57,435 nucleotides of DNA from Lachnospiraceae bacterium. GTDB lineage: Bacteria > Bacillota > Clostridia > Lachnospirales > Lachnospiraceae. Of this stretch, positions 51,860 through 57,435 are shown piece by piece; position 1 is the stretch's first letter, and every line of letters begins with the position of its first letter. Under the pieces are notes generated by a model, which did not search any database, had not been told where the DNA came from, and was given only the letters and a program-made list of their open reading frames with translations. The DNA is taken from positions 1 to 57,435 of the forward strand of contig JAGAQG010000043.1 in the NCBI GenBank assembly GCA_017622875.1, in the 5' to 3' direction. A program made the position numbers and the translations under genes.

Positions 51860-53300
51860 ATTACTGAATAGCCTCAAAAAAGCAATTTTTGATAACAAAG
51901 TTATTGCATTATTCGTTGTTCTCTGCGTTGCATGTATGGCTATCGCAGAAACATCCGTATCATACATTGCAGCAGAAGTATTTTCACGATTCAGTCGTAA
52001 TGCCTGCCTCGTTCTTTCCCTGATCATCCCATGTCTGGCTGGTCTTGGTATGAACTTCGGTATCGTTGTAGGTGCCATTGCAGCTCAGATTTCTATTTTC
52101 TTTGTTGTACACTTTGGCTTTACAGGTCTTGGCGGATTTATGCTCTGCGTACTCATAAGTACACCTTTAGCAATCTTTTTTGGATGGTTAGTAGGAAAAC
52201 TTTACAACAACACAAAAGGCGCTGAAATGATCGCTGGTCTGATCTTAGGCTTCTTCGCAGCTGGTTTATATCGTCTGTTCGTACTTTACATCCTTGGTGG
52301 TGTCATTCCATTCGATGATCCAAACCTTCTTCCACGTGGATTTGGTCTTCGTAATGCGTACGACTTAACAGGCAGCTTAAAATATGCACTGGATGATATC
52401 AGCTTCTTGAATGTATGCGTTGTGATCGGTATCATTGCTATCGTTGCAGCTGTTGTAACAAGTGCTTATGCGAAAAAGAAAGGCCAGACAGTTGATAAGA
52501 ATGGCGCAATGAAAAAAGTGGTCATCGGTGCTGCAGCTCTGGTATTCGGTATCGTTGGACGTTTCATTCCAATGGTAAATCTGCTTTTCGGAAGCTCCAG
52601 ACTGATTCTTACAGACGTTGCATTATTTGGCGGTCTTGCATTGATCGTATATGCGGTGATCAAAATTCTTTTAAGCCTCAAAAAAGGCGAAAAGAAACTT
52701 GGCAAGCTGATTGCAATGGCAGTTGCAGGTGTTCTCTTAATGGCAGGTACAGTGATTCCGGCAGTCAGAGAAATCTATCAGGCAGTACAGCTTCCATCAG
52801 CAGCTTACGGTGTAATTGTATTGTTCTGTTTCTTTAACAACTGGATCATGGAAACACGTCTTGGACAGAACATGCGTACAGTAGGTCAGAACCGTGGTGT
52901 TGCTACCTCAGCTGGTATTAATGTAGATAAGACACGTATCATCGCTACATGTATTTCCACAGTGTTAGCTGCATGGGGCCAGTTGATCTTCCTCCAGAAC
53001 TTAGGTACATTCAATACAGTACAGCAGCAGGATAACGTAGGTCTTTACTCCATCGCTGCCATTCTGGTTGGCGGTGCAACAGTGCAGAAGGCAACTAACA
53101 GACACGCAGTCATCGGTGTTATTTTATTCCATACACTGTTCGTAGTAGCTCCACTTGCTGCTACAAAAATCGTTGGTGACTCTGCAATCAGTGAATATAT
53201 CCGTATGTTCATCTCTTACGGCGTTATTGCAGTTTCTCTTGCATTACATGCATGGAAAACTGTTGCTAAAAAAGACGATAAGAAAGCAAACGCAGAATAA
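51852..53300 (+). CDS. ABC importer permease 2 with an extra membrane insertion
   Basis: A 482-residue permease of the same class. The coupling segment TRLGQNMRTVGQNRGVATSAGINVDK corresponds to that of permease 1. Between about residues 210 and 330 there is extra sequence: a charged loop (AYAKKKGQTVDKNGAMKK) and three further hydrophobic segments not present in permease 1. That makes the protein about 120 residues longer than usual. It forms the heterodimeric channel with permease 1. A terminator follows within 30 bases. Confidence 0.88.
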   Translation: MNKLLNSLKKAIFDNKVIALFVVLCVACMAIAETSVSYIAAEVFSRFSRNACLVLSLIIPCLAGLGMNFGIVVGAIAAQISIFFVVHFGFTGLGGFMLCVLISTPLAIFFGWLVGKLYNNTKGAEMIAGLILGFFAAGLYRLFVLYILGGVIPFDDPNLLPRGFGLRNAYDLTGSLKYALDDISFLNVCVVIGIIAIVAAVVTSAYAKKKGQTVDKNGAMKKVVIGAAALVFGIVGRFIPMVNLLFGSSRLILTDVALFGGLALIVYAVIKILLSLKKGEKKLGKLIAMAVAGVLLMAGTVIPAVREIYQAVQLPSAAYGVIVLFCFFNNWIMETRLGQNMRTVGQNRGVATSAGINVDKTRIIATCISTVLAAWGQLIFLQNLGTFNTVQQQDNVGLYSIAAILVGGATVQKATNRHAVIGVILFHTLFVVAPLAATKIVGDSAISEYIRMFISYGVIAVSLALHAWKTVAKKDDKKANAE

Positions 53301-53325
53301 TCTGAAAACAGCTTTAAATTTTTTG

Positions 53326-53357
53326 ACTGTCATGGCGAAAGCCATGGCAGTTTTTTT
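53326..53357 (+). terminator. Terminator of the DUF3798 transporter operon
   Basis: A 10-bp stem (53327-53336 with 53341-53350, one G-U pair), a GAAA tetraloop and seven T residues. Confidence 0.93.
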
Positions 53358-53391
53358 GTGCTGTTAATACTTGTATTTTTGTATACAACCA

Positions 53392-53420
53392 TTGATTTTA
53401 TGTCGAAAAGTGTATATACT
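53392..53420 (+). promoter_or_regulatory. Promoter of the peptidase pair
   Basis: TTGATT (53392-53397), 17 bases, TATACT (53415-53420), about 40 bases before the M18 gene start. Confidence 0.7.
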
Positions 53421-53465
53421 AGAGAAAGTGTGTGCAGCTTCGCACAAAAGAAGGAGAAACAATCT

Positions 53466-54860
53466 ATGGAAAGAAAAAATATCTGGATGACCTACGGTGA
53501 AGGGGAACTGCAGGAACTCCACAAAATTACTGAAAAGTACAAAGAATGCCTTGATAAAGGAAAAACAGAAAGAGAATGTGTGACTCTGACTGTGGAAATG
53601 GCAGAGGCAGCTGGCTATCGAAGTCTTGAAGCTGTATTAGAGGAAGGAAAAGCACTTGTGGTGGGCGATAAAGTCTATGCGGTCTGCATGGGAAAGACCA
53701 TTGCATTATTCCAGATGGGACAGGAACCGATCTCAAAAGGAATGAACATCTTAGGTGCACATATTGACTCTCCACGTATTGATATTAAACAGAATCCATT
53801 ATATGAAAATGAAGATTTTGCATACCTTGATACCCATTACTATGGCGGTATCAAAAAATACCAGTGGGTAGCACAGCCAATGGCACTCCACGGAGTTGTA
53901 GCGAAAAAAGATGGTACAGTTGTAAATGTGGTAGTCGGTGAAAAGGACACAGACCCGGTTATGGTAATCACAGATCTGTTACCGCATCTTGGTGCAAAAC
54001 AGATGGACCAGAAAGCAAGCGTTGTGATTACTGGAGAAAATCTGGATATCCTCGTCGGAAACAGACCGATGGAAAAAAGCGAAGATGAGGAAGACATCAA
54101 AGAAGCTGTAAAGGCGAACATCTTAAAAATCTTAAAAGATGCATATGATATGGAAGAAGAAGACTTCTTATCTGCAGAATTAGAACTGGTACCAGCAGGA
54201 AAAGCAAGAGACTGCGGTCTTGACAGAAGTATGATTCTTTCCTATGGACAGGATGACAGAGTTTGTGCGTTTACCTCTCTTTTTGCAATGCTGGATGTGG
54301 AAAACACAGCAAAAACAACCTGCTGTCTGTTAGTTGATAAGGAAGAAATCGGAAGCGTGGGCGCTACAGGTATGCAGTCCCGTTTCTTTGAAAATGTAGT
54401 GGCAGAACTGGTTGCATTAAATGAAGGCGAATCTGAATTAAAGACACGCCGCGCGTTACAGAATTCCAGAATGCTTTCTTCAGACGTTAGCGCAGGCTAT
54501 GATCCATTGTTCGCAGACGTATTTGAAAAGAGAAGTGCAGCACTTCTGGCAAGAGGAATTTCCTTTAATAAGTTTACAGGAAGCCGTGGTAAAGGCGGTT
54601 CCAATGATGCAAACGCAGAGTATATCGCAAAGCTTCGTAAAGTATTTGATGATGCAAACGTAGCATACCAGATTACAGAGCTTGGAAAAGTAGATGCAGG
54701 CGGCGGCGGAACCATCGCTTACATTATGGCGAATTATGGTATGGAAGTCATCGACAGTGGTGTGGCAGTCTTAAATATGCATGCACCATATGAAGTGAGC
54801 AGTAAAGCGGATGTATATGAAGCAGTGAAGGGCTACAGAGCATTCCTGCGTATGGAATAA
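53466..54860 (+). CDS. M18 family aminopeptidase
   Basis: A 464-residue zinc aminopeptidase of the ApeB/aspartyl aminopeptidase family, cytoplasmic, trimming peptides. Metal and catalytic segments are AHIDSPR (His99), LVDKEEIGS (general base and metal Glu), SSDVSAGYDP (metal Asp) and VLNMHAPYE (last His). The start at 53466 follows AAGGAG by nine bases; an earlier in-frame ATG at 53358 would overlap the terminator and promoter. It is co-transcribed with the M3 peptidase 28 bases downstream. Confidence 0.92.
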   Translation: MERKNIWMTYGEGELQELHKITEKYKECLDKGKTERECVTLTVEMAEAAGYRSLEAVLEEGKALVVGDKVYAVCMGKTIALFQMGQEPISKGMNILGAHIDSPRIDIKQNPLYENEDFAYLDTHYYGGIKKYQWVAQPMALHGVVAKKDGTVVNVVVGEKDTDPVMVITDLLPHLGAKQMDQKASVVITGENLDILVGNRPMEKSEDEEDIKEAVKANILKILKDAYDMEEEDFLSAELELVPAGKARDCGLDRSMILSYGQDDRVCAFTSLFAMLDVENTAKTTCCLLVDKEEIGSVGATGMQSRFFENVVAELVALNEGESELKTRRALQNSRMLSSDVSAGYDPLFADVFEKRSAALLARGISFNKFTGSRGKGGSNDANAEYIAKLRKVFDDANVAYQITELGKVDAGGGGTIAYIMANYGMEVIDSGVAVLNMHAPYEVSSKADVYEAVKGYRAFLRME

Positions 54861-54888
54861 TTATTATAGAAGAAAAGGAGTTCATAGA

Positions 54889-56592
54889 ATGAAATTTTCG
54901 CAGATGGCCTATGAAAGACCGGATATGGAACTGGCAAAGCAGCAGCTGACAGAGTTAACTGCGCGTATGCAAACAGCAGATAGCTACGAAGAAGCCAAAA
55001 AAGCATTTATCGAAGAAGATAATTTGGAACGACATCTGGAAACAGTGATGACACTGGTACACATTCGTCATTCCATTGATACAACAGATACTTTTTATGA
55101 TGAAGAAATGAAATTTGTCAATGCAGCAATGCCTGTGTTGACTGAATACACACAGAAATGGACAGAAGCATTGCTTGCAAGTCCTTTCCGTGCGGAATTT
55201 GAAGAAGAATTTGGAAAACTCACATTTTTAAATGCGGAAATCGCACAGAAGACCTTTTCTCCGGAAATCATTCCGATGCTTCAGGAAGAAAATGAGTTAA
55301 AAACAAATTATGAAAAACTGCTTGCGTCTGCACAGATTCCATTTGAAGGAGAAACTTATACTCTTTCTCAGATCACACCATTTAAAAATGATGCGGATGA
55401 TGAGAAGAGACTTGCTGCGTGGAAAGCGGAAGGACAGTGGTATAAAGATCATCAGGCAGAACTGGACGATTTATATGACAAACTGGTTCATGTACGTGAT
55501 GCCATCGGAAGAAAGTTAGGCTATGACGGATATACAGAGCTTGGCTACTACCGTATGACAAGAAACTGCTATACAAAAGAGGATGTGGAAAAATTCCGTG
55601 CAGCAGTGGTAAAATACCTCGTTCCTGTAGCAAATGAAATTTACAAAGAACAGGCAAAACGTCTTGGAAAAGAATATCCGATGAGCTTTGCTGACAATGC
55701 ACTGGAATTCCGTTCAGGAAATCCAAAGCCATACGGTACACCGGATGAAATTCTTGCTCAGGGTAAGAAGTTTTATGATGAACTTTCACCGGAAACAAGT
55801 GAATTTTTCAATATGATGCTGGATAACGAGCTGTTAGATGTACTTTCCACAAAAGGAAAAGCCGGCGGCGGATACTGCACAAGCCTTCCTGATTATGAAG
55901 TACCATTTATTTTTGCAAACTTCAATGGTACTCAGCATGACGTGGAGGTAGTTACCCATGAAGCGGGACATGCCTTTGCGGCATGGATGAACCGCAAACG
56001 TGTACCACTTGCGACTGTATGGCCGAGCCTGGAAGCCTGTGAGGTACATTCCATGTCTATGGAATTCTTTGCATGGCCATGGGCAGAAGAATTTTTCGGT
56101 GATGATACAAAGAAATTCTATTACAGCCATTTATCAGGGGCATTGACATTTATTCCATATGGAACCATGGTTGACCATTTCCAGCATATCGTATATGAAA
56201 AGCCGGATATGACTCCGAAGGAACGCCACGGTGTATGGAAAGAGTTGTTGGGTGTTTACATGCCATGGATGAAACTGGACGGAGAAATCCCATTCTACAG
56301 TGAAGGGGAAGGCTGGCAGAGACAGCACCACATTTACTCCAGCCCATTCTACTACATTGATTACTGTCTTGCACAGACGGTCGCATTACAGTTCTGGGCA
56401 ATGCTTCAGAAAGACCAGAAAAATGCATGGGAACACTACATGGCTTATACAAAGCAGGGCGGAAGCTGTGTATTTACAGAACTTCTTGCCAATGCAGGCA
56501 TGGAAAGTCCATTTGAAGAAGAAACCTTAAAGGGTGTCTGCGAGACCGCAAGACAGTGGCTTTCTTCATTTGACATGGAAGGAATTGCTTAA
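54889..56592 (+). CDS. M3 family oligoendopeptidase (PepF-like)
   Basis: A 567-residue cytoplasmic zinc endopeptidase that degrades short peptides. The catalytic HEAGH motif is at residues 357-361, followed by the second-helix segment LEACEVHSMSMEFF with the third metal ligand Glu. The long helical N-terminal part (KAFIEEDNLERHLETVMTLVHIRHSIDT) is typical of this subfamily. An AAGGAG site precedes the start. It pairs functionally with the M18 exopeptidase. Confidence 0.93.
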   Translation: MKFSQMAYERPDMELAKQQLTELTARMQTADSYEEAKKAFIEEDNLERHLETVMTLVHIRHSIDTTDTFYDEEMKFVNAAMPVLTEYTQKWTEALLASPFRAEFEEEFGKLTFLNAEIAQKTFSPEIIPMLQEENELKTNYEKLLASAQIPFEGETYTLSQITPFKNDADDEKRLAAWKAEGQWYKDHQAELDDLYDKLVHVRDAIGRKLGYDGYTELGYYRMTRNCYTKEDVEKFRAAVVKYLVPVANEIYKEQAKRLGKEYPMSFADNALEFRSGNPKPYGTPDEILAQGKKFYDELSPETSEFFNMMLDNELLDVLSTKGKAGGGYCTSLPDYEVPFIFANFNGTQHDVEVVTHEAGHAFAAWMNRKRVPLATVWPSLEACEVHSMSMEFFAWPWAEEFFGDDTKKFYYSHLSGALTFIPYGTMVDHFQHIVYEKPDMTPKERHGVWKELLGVYMPWMKLDGEIPFYSEGEGWQRQHHIYSSPFYYIDYCLAQTVALQFWAMLQKDQKNAWEHYMAYTKQGGSCVFTELLANAGMESPFEEETLKGVCETARQWLSSFDMEGIA

Positions 56593-56593
56593 G

Positions 56594-57136
56594 ATGGCTG
56601 AGAAGAAACGGAAAGGCCGCAAAGCTTACCTGAATGATTTCCATAAGAATGCCCGTGGTGAGTATGAATATCAGGGGGCAGTCTATGAATGGAAAGGAGA
56701 AAAAGGAGGACTTTGTAAGGAACTGATCCTTCTCTGGATTCTCTGCATCTCCATGCTTATTGTACTGATCGCGGCAGGTTGCCTGGATGCACCGGGAGCA
56801 ACGAACAGATTCTATGTGGTGCTTCCGTATACGATCAGCTTTGTGTTTGGAATCAGTACAGTTTGGGGCGTGTGGAGACTTTTCTCAGGTGGAAATCCGC
56901 TTCGTTCCTATATTTATGATGCGAGTATTGCACAGATTCCGCTTCGCTGTATTGGTACCATGGTGTGTGCAGGAGCAGCAATTCTGGGAGAAGTCATTTA
57001 TCTTTTCAAAAATGGTTTTGAAGGAAAGACGGCAGGAATTCTCGGATTCCTTTTTCTGGAAGCAATTGCACTTGTTTTGTCAGGAATTTTGAGAAAACGC
57101 GTTCAAAAGATGCCATGGGAAAAGAAACAGCAGTAA
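56594..57136 (+). CDS. Four-helix membrane protein of unknown function
   Basis: A 180-residue protein with a basic N-terminus (MAEKKRKGRKAYLND), a soluble stretch with YEYQGAVYEWKG, and about four hydrophobic helices from residue 43 to 170. I do not recognise the family. It starts one base after the M3 peptidase stop, with AAGGAA as ribosome site, so it is probably translated with it. A longer reading from 56534 would overlap the peptidase gene and is rejected. Confidence 0.75.
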   Translation: MAEKKRKGRKAYLNDFHKNARGEYEYQGAVYEWKGEKGGLCKELILLWILCISMLIVLIAAGCLDAPGATNRFYVVLPYTISFVFGISTVWGVWRLFSGGNPLRSYIYDASIAQIPLRCIGTMVCAGAAILGEVIYLFKNGFEGKTAGILGFLFLEAIALVLSGILRKRVQKMPWEKKQQ

Positions 57137-57144
57137 CGCAGGAA

Positions 57145-57173
57145 TTGACAAAAAAAACTGGAGCATATATAAT
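57145..57173 (+). promoter_or_regulatory. Perfect consensus promoter near the right end
   Basis: TTGACA (57145-57150), exactly 17 bases and TATAAT (57168-57173), a full match to the housekeeping consensus. Transcription would start near 57180 and meet a terminator after about 65 bases. No coding gene is served within the window. Confidence 0.85.
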
Positions 57174-57183
57174 ATTTATTACG

Positions 57184-57250
57184 TATGCTTTCAATTAAAT
57201 TCACAGGGAATTTAAAAAGCATAAAAAGGGGGATTCCCCTTTTTATGTAT
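57184..57250 (+). ncRNA. Candidate short structured transcript ending in a terminator
   Basis: Downstream of the consensus promoter, hairpin 1 pairs 57184-57191 with 57216-57223 (8 bp), with an inner AAATT/AATTT stem at 57197-57201 and 57209-57213. Hairpin 2 pairs 57221-57231 with 57236-57246 (11 bp, loop GATT), with five T residues in its 3' arm, and acts like a terminator. The two overlap by three bases. It is either a small RNA of about 65-70 bases or the leader of a gene now cut off by the repeat element. Confidence 0.45.
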
Positions 57251-57271
57251 ACATCGATAGATGTATACATA
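57244..57271. repeat. Perfect 12-bp palindrome, possible operator
   Basis: TATGTATACATC and its exact inverse (57260-57271) flank the four bases GATA. TGTATACA cores occur in both arms. It lies between the terminator-like hairpin and the repeated element. It could be a dimeric regulator site or part of an element's target; the sequence does not decide. Confidence 0.6.
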
Positions 57272-57298
57272 TAGAGATTGTCTTTTTCACAAAAAATA

Positions 57299-57433
57299 AT
57301 CTCTCGGAATCCTGAGTGATTATAGCCAGCAATGCTGGCAATGGACTTTGAAAAGTAAATATTATCGAAATTAAAGAAAAATGGGTACGAGAAAAAGACA
57401 TAACTGTTGCTATGCCTGAAAATAGTGTATAAT
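57299..57433. repeat. Right copy of the 135-bp inverted repeat
   Basis: Inverse of 4-138, 131 of 135 positions identical. Three of the four differences fall in a small palindrome that is perfect here (GCCAGC, three bases, GCTGGC at 57325-57339) and broken in the left copy. The outer boundary is just before 57299. It is the edge of an unidentified repeated element continuing beyond the window. Confidence 0.85.
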
Positions 57434-57435
57434 AC

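Noticed and set aside
1-57435. Composite transposon carried between the inverted repeats
   Set aside because: The interior is core metabolism in normal operons with uniform style, and no transposase lies inside. A contig or element boundary explains the repeats better.

Overview
The window reads as a stretch of core chromosome from an anaerobic low-GC Firmicute, most likely a member of the Lachnospiraceae. Supporting signs are the gene content (DapL-type lysine synthesis, an ANTAR antiterminator beside nitrogen genes, DUF5688 and DUF3798 proteins, a THF riboswitch in front of a folate ECF S-component), strong AGGAGG ribosome sites, consensus 17-bp-spacer promoters and U-tract terminators. The genus cannot be fixed from the sequence alone. 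I see no prophage, CRISPR array, rRNA operon or complete insertion sequence.

Layout. 1-3042: a sensor kinase whose 5' end is replaced by a repeated element, a small exported protein and a VanY-like D,D-carboxypeptidase. 3043-14103: one long operon, dapL-pyrG-gltB-gltD-(glutamine synthetase-like)-ANTAR regulator, preceded by a leader terminator. 14133-21425: yitT, then on the minus strand carA-carB-glmS, also behind a leader terminator. 21453-26746: asnB-purC-purA-purB behind a third leader with alternative antiterminator and terminator folds. 26750-35169: an HPr-like protein, then the phosphate regulon pstSCAB-phoU and a Na/Pi cotransporter-phoP-phoR operon, each with direct-repeat Pho boxes. 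35170-40567: polysaccharide deacetylase, folT with THF riboswitch, efp, a DUF5688 protein, tRNA-Arg(CCG), an SH3 protein and a small helical protein. 40620-47479: rluF-like, ligA, mscS, pyrBI, a CmpB-like membrane protein, pheA and tRNA-Thr(GGT). 47734-53357: a DUF3798 lipoprotein with an RbsA-type ATPase and two permeases, an ABC importer of unknown substrate. 53466-57136: two peptidases and a membrane protein. The last 300 bases hold a consensus promoter, a short structured transcript and the second, inverted copy of the repeat seen at the left end.

How the genes work together. From 3 to 27 kb nearly everything makes or spends glutamine or glutamate: PyrG, CarA, GlmS and AsnB are glutamine amidotransferases, GltBD makes glutamate, and DapL uses glutamate as amino donor. 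Three transcription units in this region have a terminator between promoter and first gene, and the region encodes an ANTAR RNA-binding antiterminator. That regulator has no phospho-acceptor Asp in its receiver-like domain. The gene before it encodes a glutamine synthetase homologue that has lost most of the catalytic signature. My main hypothesis is that the degenerate synthetase is a nitrogen or glutamine sensor acting on the ANTAR protein. A second notable observation is that PstS is circularly permuted relative to the classical family.

Limits: family assignments come from motif recognition by eye. No alignments, folding calculations or database searches were run.
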